Shown piece after piece: positions 34,835 through 43,384 of a DNA stretch of 64,000 bases (within the stretch, counting starts at the first letter, position 1; every line of letters starts with the position of its first letter). The stretch covers positions 1,612,001-1,676,000 of the forward strand of contig OY787448.1 in assembly GCA_963678855.1 (NCBI GenBank), written 5' to 3'. A program made the position numbers and the translations under genes. The notes below the pieces were generated by a model. That model was given only the letters and a program-made list of their open reading frames with translations. It was not told the origin of the DNA and did no database searches. The DNA is from F22 sp963678855. Its GTDB lineage: Bacteria; Bacteroidota; Bacteroidia; Bacteroidales; Bacteroidaceae.

Positions 34835-34876
34835 TGCCCATCTACACCAAGCATTTTTTCTTGATATAGATGGGCA
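34835..34876 (-). terminator. Terminator of the XRE regulator gene
   Basis: Imperfect 17-bp stem (TGCCCATCTA...TAGATGGGCA with CAAG/CTTG inside) and A-rich loop, followed on the minus strand by ATTTATTTG. A smaller hairpin (ATGCCC/GGGCAT) lies at 34801-34819. Confidence 0.6.
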
Positions 34877-34897
34877 AACACATCTATAGTATCTATT

Positions 34898-35140
34898 TCA
34901 CAGTTCCATAGAAATTTCGATATTACAACCAATGGCATTCATAATGCGGAAAAAAGTTGATACTTTTGGTTCCGTCTTGCCACTTTCAATCCTAGAAATA
35001 TAGGATTTGTCCGACCCAATGCGTCTACCCAATTCAGCTTGAGTAAGACGAGCTTTTTTTCTAGCATTTTCTACTAGTTGCCCCGTATAGACAGCATCAG
35101 CTTGACTATCTATTAGTTCATACTTAAGTGTACCGTCCAT
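34898..35140 (-). CDS. XRE-family helix-turn-helix protein (HigA/antitoxin-like), orphan
   Basis: Eighty residues; the HTH covers about 22-75 with 'LTQAELGRRIGSDKSYISRI' and 'ESGKTEPKVSTFFRIMNAIG'. Length and layout resemble HigA-type antitoxins, which normally follow a RelE/HigB-like toxin. No toxin frame is visible in the 300 bases upstream nor downstream. It may be a remnant antitoxin or a stand-alone regulator. Confidence 0.82.
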   Translation of the reverse strand: MDGTLKYELIDSQADAVYTGQLVENARKKARLTQAELGRRIGSDKSYISRIESGKTEPKVSTFFRIMNAIGCNIEISMEL

Positions 35141-35451
35141 AATTTTTCCTTTTAAAGTTATCCAATGTTTTATAGCTTCACTATAGCTAATTACTATTAT
35201 AATCCACAGTACAGATCCAACTATTTGGAGTCTGTAATAGCATCAAGTTTCTACTACAAACATACAACATGATGATAAATCAAGCAACTTTTAAGAACTA
35301 TTTAACCTTGAATAGACATATAAGGCACACTTTCTGGTTCTAATTTGTCGAGTTTAATGTACATTCATACACCCTATGGTAAATAAAGTGTTATCTTTGT
35401 AGATATCAATGAGATAACCTAACCAAGCATCTTACATAAACATCTTATACA
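35141..35451. other. Intergenic region between XRE gene and GH97 gene
   Basis: No credible frame or RNA gene seen. It is AT-rich and holds the divergent promoters; a TATCTTTG box at 35392-35399 fits GH97 (53 bases before its ATG) without a clear TTG. Confidence 0.5.
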
Positions 35452-37479
35452 ATGAAAAAAAGACCTTCGCTATGGCTAGTTCTGATAGCCATCATTTTGA
35501 ACATCAACATTGCTCATGCTACCAACAAAAAGTACAAAGTAAGTTCTCCGGATGGCCGTACAGCTATCTACATCACAGCAGGACAACAACTCACCTGTCA
35601 GATTACCCAAGACGATGTGGACGTGATGGATGCATCTCCTATATCCATGACCCTTACAGACGGAACAATCTGGGGAATAGCACCTAAAGTCATCGGCAGC
35701 AAACGCCATACAGTTAATAAGGTTATCGATGCTCTTTTCTACAAGCAAGACAAAGTACAAGATCAGTACAACGACTTGGTTCTTCAGTTTGCACGCAAAT
35801 GGAATCTTGAGGTACGTGCCTACAATGACGGTGTTGCTTATCGTTTTGTATCCAGACGTAAAGGAAAATATGAAATTGAAGACGAACAAGCTAACTACCA
35901 ATTTGCACACAACCCACTAGTCACCGTGCCTTATGTATGCGACTCAGGTACAGTAGAGGCACAGCTCTTCAATAGTTTTGAGAACCAATATACGACTAAA
36001 AAACTAACCGATTTGGACAAAAACCGTTTGATGATTCTACCTTTAACTATTGATGCCTCTGAAGGAAAACGAATAACAATCACAGAGAGTGATCTACGTC
36101 AATACCCAGGAATGTATCTGACAACCAATATCGGTCAGCATACATTAAATGGTTTCTTTGCCCCATTACGAGACAAAGTAAAAGCACATGCAGGGCACAA
36201 CAACCTGCAAGTTCTCGTCGAAAGTCGGCACAACTATATTGCGCAAGTAAACGGTCCACGTAGCTTCCCATGGCGTGCTTTTATTGTAACAGACAATGAT
36301 GTGGACCTAGCCAACACCACTATGAGCTATAAACTAGCAGCGCCAAATGCTATCGAAAACACTTCGTGGATCAAACCAGGGAAAGTCGCTTGGGATTGGT
36401 GGAATGATTGGAACCTAGAGGGTGTTGGTTTTAAACCAGGTATAAACAACCAAACCTATAAATACTATATCGACTTTGCTTCTAAACAAGGAATAGAATA
36501 TGTCATCCTAGATGAAGGATGGGCCGTAAATAAAATATACGACCTCATGCAGGTTGTTCCTGAGATTAACCTCAAGGAACTAGTTGACTATGGAAAAGCG
36601 CGCAACGTAGATCTTATTCTTTGGGCTGGGTATTATGCTTTCGATAGAGATATGGAGAAAGTATGCAAACACTATAGCGAAATGGGAATCAAAGGATTCA
36701 AAGTCGACTTTATGAACGGCGATGACCAAGAGGTTGTGCATTTCCATGAACGTGCTGCGCAGATGGCAGCTAAATACAAACTCGTATTAGATTTTCACGG
36801 TACCTACAAACCAGCAGGCTTGCAACGAACCTATCCAAACATCCTGAATTTTGAAGGCGTTTACGGATTGGAGCAAATGAAATGGGAATCCCCAACTTGT
36901 GATCAAGTAACCTATGAAGTGACTATCCCATTTATCCGCATGATCTCTGGCCCAATGGATTATACACAGGGAGCGATGAGAAACGCCGTACGACCAATTG
37001 ATCCAAATACAAAAGAAGTAGAAATCCAATTTTATCCATCTTGGACTAAGCCGATGAGTCAAGGGACACGCTGTCATCAACTAGGGATGTATGTCATCTA
37101 CTTATCTCCACTGAATATGTTATGTGATACTCCAACAAACTACGAAAAGAATCCAATTTGTACGGAATTTATCGCCAGCATCCCAACCACATGGGACGAA
37201 AGCCGCACTATCCAAGGAGAAATGGGTAAATATATCGTGACTGCACGCCGTCACGGAGACAAGTGGTATATCGGTGGTTTGAACAACTGGGATGCCCGTG
37301 AGATCACTCTTGACCTAGCAGAAATCACAGGTAAAACTGGACAAGCTGTCATCTTCCAAGATGGTCCAAATGCCGACAAAAATGGTGTAGACTACACCAA
37401 GAAGACCGTAGCTTTTCAACAAGACCAGAGCTTGACAATCCGCATGGCACCAGGTGGGGGATTTGCACTCGAACTATAA
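35452..37479 (+). CDS. GH97 family glycoside hydrolase, likely retaining alpha-galactosidase type
   Basis: Signal peptide (to about residue 24), N-terminal beta domain, then a TIM barrel from about 280: 'KVAWDWWNDWNLEGVGF', 'IEYVILDEGWAVN', 'LILWAGYYAFDRDMEK', 'GIKGFKVDFMNGDDQEVVH'. GH97 includes inverting alpha-glucosidases (SusB) and retaining alpha-galactosidases; the latter use an Asp nucleophile at the end of strand 4. Here Asp419 in 'KVDFMNGDD' fits the retaining type. A C-terminal beta domain follows ('KWYIGGLNNWDAREITLDL'). 675 residues is standard. Single gene; probably periplasmic. Substrate preference is inference from this one residue. Confidence 0.9.
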   Translation: MKKRPSLWLVLIAIILNINIAHATNKKYKVSSPDGRTAIYITAGQQLTCQITQDDVDVMDASPISMTLTDGTIWGIAPKVIGSKRHTVNKVIDALFYKQDKVQDQYNDLVLQFARKWNLEVRAYNDGVAYRFVSRRKGKYEIEDEQANYQFAHNPLVTVPYVCDSGTVEAQLFNSFENQYTTKKLTDLDKNRLMILPLTIDASEGKRITITESDLRQYPGMYLTTNIGQHTLNGFFAPLRDKVKAHAGHNNLQVLVESRHNYIAQVNGPRSFPWRAFIVTDNDVDLANTTMSYKLAAPNAIENTSWIKPGKVAWDWWNDWNLEGVGFKPGINNQTYKYYIDFASKQGIEYVILDEGWAVNKIYDLMQVVPEINLKELVDYGKARNVDLILWAGYYAFDRDMEKVCKHYSEMGIKGFKVDFMNGDDQEVVHFHERAAQMAAKYKLVLDFHGTYKPAGLQRTYPNILNFEGVYGLEQMKWESPTCDQVTYEVTIPFIRMISGPMDYTQGAMRNAVRPIDPNTKEVEIQFYPSWTKPMSQGTRCHQLGMYVIYLSPLNMLCDTPTNYEKNPICTEFIASIPTTWDESRTIQGEMGKYIVTARRHGDKWYIGGLNNWDAREITLDLAEITGKTGQAVIFQDGPNADKNGVDYTKKTVAFQQDQSLTIRMAPGGGFALEL

Positions 37480-37538
37480 CAAAAGAGGTGCATAAGTAGT
37501 CATTTTACGACTGATATTCGTTCACTAAAAGAATGCAG

Positions 37539-37652
37539 CCCAAGGAGAACCATCTGGCAACCATGGTTGTCAGGTGCTAGCAACCACGATTGTCAGAATC
37601 TGGCATCCATGGTTGCCAGAGACCTTTCATTCAATTGCAGGGCGTTCTTGGG
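37539..37652. repeat. Array of three 20-bp palindromes (period 23) inside an outer inverted repeat
   Basis: Three related palindromic units at 37554-37573, 37577-37596 and 37600-37619, each CTrGCAwCCAygrTTGyCAG, are separated by exactly 3 bases (GTG, AAT). The third is nearly perfect (CTGGCATCCATGGTTGCCAG). An outer inverted repeat, CCCAAGgagAAC (37539-37550) with GTTCTTGGG (37644-37652), encloses them. The array lies in the convergent gap between GH97 and the DUF6850 gene, where promoters are not expected. Confidence 0.8.
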
Positions 37653-37699
37653 TGAGTAAAAGTAACTTCATCACTACACACACCTCGCAAAACGCACAT

Positions 37700-37738
37700 A
37701 AAAACAGGGCTCATCGATTATGATAAGCCCCGTTTTTA
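37700..37738 (-). terminator. Terminator of the S46-TonB-DUF4876-DUF6850 operon
   Basis: Stem AAAAAC-GGGCT-ATC / GAT-AGCCC-GTTTTT with small bulges. On the minus strand the hairpin ends in GTTTTTAT; it works symmetrically and may also stop GH97 transcripts. 20 bases after the DUF6850 gene stop. Confidence 0.75.
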
Positions 37739-37757
37739 TATTGTATAGTATTTTATT

Positions 37758-39329
37758 CTAGAATGTCAAGATACCGAAAGTCAAAGCAGCTTTCATATAA
37801 TCAAAGCCATCATCTTCACTTTCTGTTTGCTTGTATTCTGCTTTAACGTACGCATTGACAGCAGTCTTACCAACTACGATTGGGAAGCTATATGTCAACT
37901 CTGCATTGTAATTGTAAGCAGAGCGGTTATAATACGCTTCATCGGCACGTAGTACAAGGCCAGCATACTCATTGTTATTCACAAGAAGCATCGTTTGGTC
38001 CATAGGCACTACCATACCACCACCAACAGTCAACCATAGCTTTCTGTTGTCTTTGTTGTATAGACGCATACCGAAATACGCATCCAGATTGGCTGTACTC
38101 ATTTCGTGATCAGAATATGGCAATAAGTATTCGCGTTCAAACTTCTTGTACGCACCAGAAAGTCCCATCTTCATTGAGTAATCTTTCTCGTCAATATCAC
38201 CTAGGAACAAATCATAACTTGCAGAAAGGTCAAGGTTCTTATGCTTGTACGTCACAAATTTGTACTTGGTAACCCATCTCTCAGAATCGTTTCCAAATTC
38301 ATCAAAATCCTGTTCGTAATCTTGTATATAAGTAGTATTGGCACCATCTAGATAAGTAGCTTGCAGCCCCACAGTATGCATCTGATTATCGCGCTTCAAA
38401 GTCACCATTGTTTGTGCATGAATATCAGTACAATCGTATGTACCTGGTTTACGCTTTTCGGCTCCGAGCATCTCAAGGTCATGATAAGCAGCGCCAACAG
38501 AAGACACCCAAGTCCAATCATCTGAATTCAACCCATATTGAAGGTCAATGCCCCAAATATTGTCTTCATATCTTCTGAAAAAACCACCATAACTCACGGT
38601 TGAATAAGCATTGTCCAAACCAGTGGTAAAGAAATACTCATAATCTACATCATCATTGACTTGAATAATACCATCCAAACGTTGCTTTTCAAAACGATAA
38701 TAAGCAGAAACACCAAAACGATGTTTATCGTTCAATTTATATGTTGCCGAAGGAGTCAGCTGATATTCAGCCCCCAACACACGTGGACGAGGGTCCAAAA
38801 TACGTGATAAGTCACCGGCCTTGTAATCAACACCTAATCCAAAGTTCCAACCATTCAATTCGACAGTTGCCACTTGAAAATTAAGGTCATATACGTAAAT
38901 ATTGTAGGTCCCTTTTCTCTTTGCTCCAAATAGATAAGCATTTTCAGTAGGATACAACAAATCATTATATGCACGGTCGTTCTGGTGACTATAATTCAAT
39001 CCGAAGTGTCCAGAAAAACGGAACAAATCTCCAACTGATTGATACATAGAGGCATCAAATACGAGGTTATTTTTTCGACCTGCCTCACCCGCCAGGTGGT
39101 AATCACCACCTTCATGAATATATCCCATAGAGACATGGCTTCCTTCAGAGTGAGTTGTAAATCCAAGGGCAGCTGCGTTAGGCAGGGTATTCCAAGGATT
39201 TTCAACAGATTCTACTTGTATTTGCTCAAGAGTTTGTAGGCTATACTCTTCTTGAGCATGTAGCAAAGTTTGAGTGCCAAACATTGCAGTCAAACTAGCT
39301 AGCGTATATATTAAATTTCTTTTAATCAT
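37758..39329 (-). CDS. DUF6850-type outer-membrane beta-barrel protein
   Basis: Start placed at ATG 39329 ('MIKRNLIYTLASLTAMFG'); the frame upstream to 39350 begins with TTG and no ATG. Signal peptide to about LLHAQ. The rest is beta-rich with alternating aromatic residues and no plug domain, and the chain ends in '...ALTFGILTF', an aromatic C terminus expected for a barrel recognised by BamA. Family membership is by overall resemblance and by its place after a DUF4876 lipoprotein gene. Gap to that gene is 24 bases. Function unknown; likely works with the TonB receptor at 40660-43365. Confidence 0.72.
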   Translation of the reverse strand: MIKRNLIYTLASLTAMFGTQTLLHAQEEYSLQTLEQIQVESVENPWNTLPNAAALGFTTHSEGSHVSMGYIHEGGDYHLAGEAGRKNNLVFDASMYQSVGDLFRFSGHFGLNYSHQNDRAYNDLLYPTENAYLFGAKRKGTYNIYVYDLNFQVATVELNGWNFGLGVDYKAGDLSRILDPRPRVLGAEYQLTPSATYKLNDKHRFGVSAYYRFEKQRLDGIIQVNDDVDYEYFFTTGLDNAYSTVSYGGFFRRYEDNIWGIDLQYGLNSDDWTWVSSVGAAYHDLEMLGAEKRKPGTYDCTDIHAQTMVTLKRDNQMHTVGLQATYLDGANTTYIQDYEQDFDEFGNDSERWVTKYKFVTYKHKNLDLSASYDLFLGDIDEKDYSMKMGLSGAYKKFEREYLLPYSDHEMSTANLDAYFGMRLYNKDNRKLWLTVGGGMVVPMDQTMLLVNNNEYAGLVLRADEAYYNRSAYNYNAELTYSFPIVVGKTAVNAYVKAEYKQTESEDDGFDYMKAALTFGILTF

Positions 39330-39353
39330 ATCATTAGTTTTGAGCTGCAATAC

Positions 39354-40631
39354 TTACTGTACTACAGGAGTTACAACAGTGAAATCTCGAGGGTCCAATA
39401 CAGACGTTGTAGCAAAGTCTTCATAAGACTGATTCGTGTCAACCAATACTGCACGCCCATCTACAGTTTCTTTGACCTTACGCACAAAGGCAATACCTAA
39501 GTAAGCAGCATCTTGTTCAAAGTACGTATAGGTATCGATAAAGTCTGGTAGACGTTTGAATTTACCCATTTCTTCTACATCCAAGTTTCCATCATCGGCA
39601 AGTTTATAGTCAAGGAAGGTAACTCCATCCAAAACTCCCGATGTAGGTACTTGTTTATAGTAAAATTTTCGTGACTGTGTAGGGTTTCTTGCTACCAGTT
39701 CCAAAGCATCAAGATCATCTGTTTCAAAAATGACAAGATTCATCTTACCTTTAGAATAACGCGACATATTCAAATAATCTAACGTTGACATTGTAGTAAA
39801 CGAAACTGCCATATTTTCAACAGCATTATTTTCTGGAGCATTTCTATCAACAATTCTACTTGGCACTGTTCTTACCTCGTAATCTGCACCACTAAGGTCG
39901 ACCGACTTACTTGCACTAGCAGTGTGATCAACCGCTTGTACACAGAACACACGTGTTTCACCTGGTTGGAAAGGGGCATCGCCTAGACCAATCACAGTTT
40001 CCAGATAGACATTATTCTCTAGGTCTGGTCCAAATGGATTTTTACTGTCATAATCACCAAAGCCTACATATTTATTAGATACATCAACGGCTTCAGCACC
40101 ATTGTTGTAAATCGTGTAATAATAGTCATATCTATATGATTTATTATTGTCATCTTTCACTCCGTTTGTGTAAAATTTGGCAATCACAAGACTTGAAATC
40201 ATACCTGATTTCAATTTAACTGTATCTTGAATAGCTCCTCCTTCATATACACGCAAATTAGTGAGATTACCATTAATCATCACGTCATTACCTGCAGGGT
40301 TGACTTTCAAGTTCGCTCTTTCTGCTGCTGTAGCTACGTGAGATACAGTCATAGAGTACACACCTGGTACTACAGATGTAAACTGTGCGTTCCCGTTGAC
40401 ATCAGTTTCAGCTGTATATTCCAGTGAATTGGAGGCATTTACAAGTGTAACGTTTTCACGGGCATATACCGTCTCATTAAACTGAGAGGCATCATATGCA
40501 ACCGTTACGGATACATCTTCCAGTGGCTTGATCTCATCTTCACGCGAACATGAACTGAGCACCAAAGATACCATGGTCATAAGCATAAGCAACCATGTTG
40601 GTTTTGTATATATCTTTTCCATATATATCAT
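39354..40631 (-). CDS. DUF4876-type lipoprotein
   Basis: Lipobox 'SLVLSSC' (Cys28) followed by S-R-E-D-E, an acidic run of the kind that directs Bacteroidota lipoproteins to the cell surface. Residues ~35-110 look like a carboxypeptidase-regulatory/SpaA-like beta domain ('DVNGNAQFTSVVPGVYSMTV'). The remainder has the DUF4876 pattern ('YYYTIYNNGAEAVDVSNKYV'). ATG at 40622 (MEKIYTK) is an alternative start. Lies between the TonB receptor (28-base gap) and the barrel gene, and probably takes the position SusD has in other loci. Confidence 0.75.
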   Translation of the reverse strand: MIYMEKIYTKPTWLLMLMTMVSLVLSSCSREDEIKPLEDVSVTVAYDASQFNETVYARENVTLVNASNSLEYTAETDVNGNAQFTSVVPGVYSMTVSHVATAAERANLKVNPAGNDVMINGNLTNLRVYEGGAIQDTVKLKSGMISSLVIAKFYTNGVKDDNNKSYRYDYYYTIYNNGAEAVDVSNKYVGFGDYDSKNPFGPDLENNVYLETVIGLGDAPFQPGETRVFCVQAVDHTASASKSVDLSGADYEVRTVPSRIVDRNAPENNAVENMAVSFTTMSTLDYLNMSRYSKGKMNLVIFETDDLDALELVARNPTQSRKFYYKQVPTSGVLDGVTFLDYKLADDGNLDVEEMGKFKRLPDFIDTYTYFEQDAAYLGIAFVRKVKETVDGRAVLVDTNQSYEDFATTSVLDPRDFTVVTPVVQ

Positions 40632-40659
40632 CTTTATTATTTATCGATATTGTTATGCA

Positions 40660-43365
40660 TTACAGACGTAATGATACCTCAACACCGAAAGAAAAGTTGT
40701 TTCTATTTTTCTCTGATTCGGTACTGGTGATATTATTACTAGCCCAAGGTTGGTAATAATTCACATTGTTCGCATAGAATGAACATTTTAGGAATTGAGA
40801 GATGTTCTTTGTCAATCTTGCATTCATCACCCATACTGGTTTGTTCCATGTACCACGTTTGTCTGATGGAGTATTGATTTGACGTTGCAAATTATACCCT
40901 TCAATCTCATAATCTGGATCTTCAAACATATTTGGGGTAATCTCATGAAATTGCAGGTCATTATCCAAATAACCGATTGGTCGAGATTCACTTCTATCTG
41001 ATTTAGTATGTGTATACCATATCATCTGTCCAGACAATGAAGCAACCATTTGCAACTTTGGAATGTGACACACAGCTTGTACCTGATTACTGAATCGCTC
41101 GTTGATAGATTTGCTATCTGATCGATCATAGATAAACTTAATAGGGCTGTACACCGACTCACCGCTATACCCATTAGGTGTCGATTGAGAAAGTCCTTCT
41201 GTCCAGCTTTCGCTTCGTTGCCATGCACCGAGCACATGGAAACTTGTGCTAATAGCCTCTACTTTACCAAGGTTGAAGTTAAATTCAACACCTTTGTTTT
41301 CAGTAGCCGCATCATTCCCTGCTCGTCCAGCAGATAGTTTAGCCGTTTTTACTTCTGAAGGATTGTTCCAGTCAATCACTGGTGCTCCGTTTGGTTGTGG
41401 TTGAATGCTACCATTATCTACACTATAATAATTATATACATAGTTTTGATATACAGTAGTTGTGCTGAAACCATTTTTGTTTCTATCAATGTAACCTGTT
41501 ACGTACATATCAGCACCCTTCCATAGCTTAAGGTCAAAACCAGCTTCATAACGATGCGTGATGCTATTTTTTAGCTTGGTATTATCTGGTTTCAGTTTGT
41601 ACGTTTGGTAATATGAATACTGTTGAGTGCCATCATTATAAGTGGCCACAATTCTATCTTCATACTTATAATCTGGATATAGATAAGTCAAACCAGGAGT
41701 ACGCGCATTCATACCATAAGCCAATCGTAGATTCAATCTTTTCATTGGCTTCATCGACAAGTTCAAACGTGGTGATATAGAAGACACGGACTCATCCTTT
41801 CCTGGTTGAGCTACTTGCGCACGCACACCAGCACTCAAATTGATTGGCATAGGCTTCCAATCTAATTTCATGTTATCTTCGAAATATGCCGACATAGTGG
41901 TCAAGCCAGGAATATCTATATAGCGACGAGGACGTGCATCTGAAGTCGTGATAGGAAGTGCATCATTTTCATTGTACTTACCTTCACCATAGTTCTTGCT
42001 ATAGCGGTATTCAACCCCCATCTTAAAACGTTGGCTCAAGATGCCAGATTTAACAAAAATATCATTGCTCAACTTAGCATATGCATTCAAACTCTTTCCT
42101 TTCGAGCCACCTTCGGCCCAATAAGAAGATGGAAGAATATCTGCTAAATGGACACCATCTTCACGCGAATTGAACAATGCGCGACCAGTACCACCTGTCG
42201 ATATAATAGCTTTATTGTAATAATCTCGCTTGCTATAGTTGACACCCAAGGTGTATTTCAACGTTCTTGAATACCACTTATTGATAGCAAAACGTCCATC
42301 ATGGCTAAAACGGAAATTATAGTTACCTGTTTTTGTCTTTGTGCCTCTTTCTGCTTCATCTGGGTCGATTTTAGACTGATCCACAATACCAGAATAAGCA
42401 AAGCGCACGTTTGGACTCCAATTGCCAATTTTCTTGCTCCAACCAAGGTTACCAGCAATACGGTCAAAAGCTTCTGTTCGTTTACGAGGATCTCCTGATG
42501 AATTGGTATAATCGAAACTCGCATTCAAAATACCCATATTCTTAGGTAAAGCAAACCCTTTACTGATGGAAGATTGCAATGCACTTGGTGTCACTTTCAC
42601 ACGTGCACGTAGTGGCGTTGTACCTGCTTTCGTATGTACAATTACGGCACCAGAAGTCATTTCACCATACTCAGCAGAAGGTACACCCGTTACCACTTCT
42701 ACACTTTCTACATTATCAGTGGCAATCTGACGCATATCGACAACACCAGCAGATACACCTTTCAAACTAGAGATCGCTGCATCATCATTGATAGGCATAC
42801 CATCCATAATGACAGAGACTCCGTATGCGTTGTTGACATCAGAACTAGCCGCCGAACGGATATTAATACTCTCGGCACTTGTCAAATCCTTGTTTTGTGG
42901 CAATAGTCCACCAGGAAGTAGCTGCATCACGTCACCAAGCGTAGTTGCTTGGATATGATCCATCGCTTGACGACCAATCGTTTCTGTTGTACCACCAGCT
43001 GTCTTACGTTTCGCTGTGACCACAACTTCATCAAGACTCAACGACTGTTCTTTCAGACGAATCACCATCTTCAGGTTCTTATTGGCTCTGACAGTCTTAA
43101 TATCCGTTTTAAAACCAAGCAAAGTCGTTTTAATCTTCCATTTCCCTTCAGGAATCTTAGGAAGCACAGCAACACCGTGCACATTGGTCATACCGAAGAT
43201 ACCAATCTCATCGATCGTACAGATGGCACCTGGCATAGGTTCACCATTGGCTGCATCAAGAACTGTAATCGTCACAGAAAACTCTTTCTTTTGTGCTTGT
43301 GCTGGCATAGCCATAGCTACAAACAATAAGCATAGAGTCATCCACCATGTGATTTGTTTTTGCAT
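40660..43365 (-). CDS. TonB-dependent receptor with carboxypeptidase-regulatory-like domain
   Basis: Signal peptide ending 'MAMPAQAQ'; N-terminal CarboxypepD_reg-like domain (about 28-110: 'VTVLDAANGEPMPGA' type, ending 'MVIRLKEQ'); TonB-box-like 'SLDEVVVTAKRK'; plug domain with 'GVSVIMDGMPINDDAAI' and 'VESVEVVTGVPSAEYGEMTS'; barrel to the end (901 residues). It lacks a SusD neighbour. Directly downstream of the S46 peptidase gene (19 bases) and upstream of DUF4876 and DUF6850 genes. Ligand unknown; the operon suggests a peptide or a protein-derived compound. Confidence 0.9.
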   Translation of the reverse strand: MQKQITWWMTLCLLFVAMAMPAQAQKKEFSVTITVLDAANGEPMPGAICTIDEIGIFGMTNVHGVAVLPKIPEGKWKIKTTLLGFKTDIKTVRANKNLKMVIRLKEQSLSLDEVVVTAKRKTAGGTTETIGRQAMDHIQATTLGDVMQLLPGGLLPQNKDLTSAESINIRSAASSDVNNAYGVSVIMDGMPINDDAAISSLKGVSAGVVDMRQIATDNVESVEVVTGVPSAEYGEMTSGAVIVHTKAGTTPLRARVKVTPSALQSSISKGFALPKNMGILNASFDYTNSSGDPRKRTEAFDRIAGNLGWSKKIGNWSPNVRFAYSGIVDQSKIDPDEAERGTKTKTGNYNFRFSHDGRFAINKWYSRTLKYTLGVNYSKRDYYNKAIISTGGTGRALFNSREDGVHLADILPSSYWAEGGSKGKSLNAYAKLSNDIFVKSGILSQRFKMGVEYRYSKNYGEGKYNENDALPITTSDARPRRYIDIPGLTTMSAYFEDNMKLDWKPMPINLSAGVRAQVAQPGKDESVSSISPRLNLSMKPMKRLNLRLAYGMNARTPGLTYLYPDYKYEDRIVATYNDGTQQYSYYQTYKLKPDNTKLKNSITHRYEAGFDLKLWKGADMYVTGYIDRNKNGFSTTTVYQNYVYNYYSVDNGSIQPQPNGAPVIDWNNPSEVKTAKLSAGRAGNDAATENKGVEFNFNLGKVEAISTSFHVLGAWQRSESWTEGLSQSTPNGYSGESVYSPIKFIYDRSDSKSINERFSNQVQAVCHIPKLQMVASLSGQMIWYTHTKSDRSESRPIGYLDNDLQFHEITPNMFEDPDYEIEGYNLQRQINTPSDKRGTWNKPVWVMNARLTKNISQFLKCSFYANNVNYYQPWASNNITSTESEKNRNNFSFGVEVSLRL

Positions 43366-43384
43366 ATTCTATAGTGTTAATGAA

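Noticed and set aside
35141..35451. A toxin gene partner for the XRE protein
   Set aside because: No frame of useful length or RelE/HigB-like sequence is present on either strand.
37554..37619. CRISPR-like repeat array
   Set aside because: Units are palindromic with 3-base spacers; CRISPR spacers are about 30 bases, and there are no cas genes.
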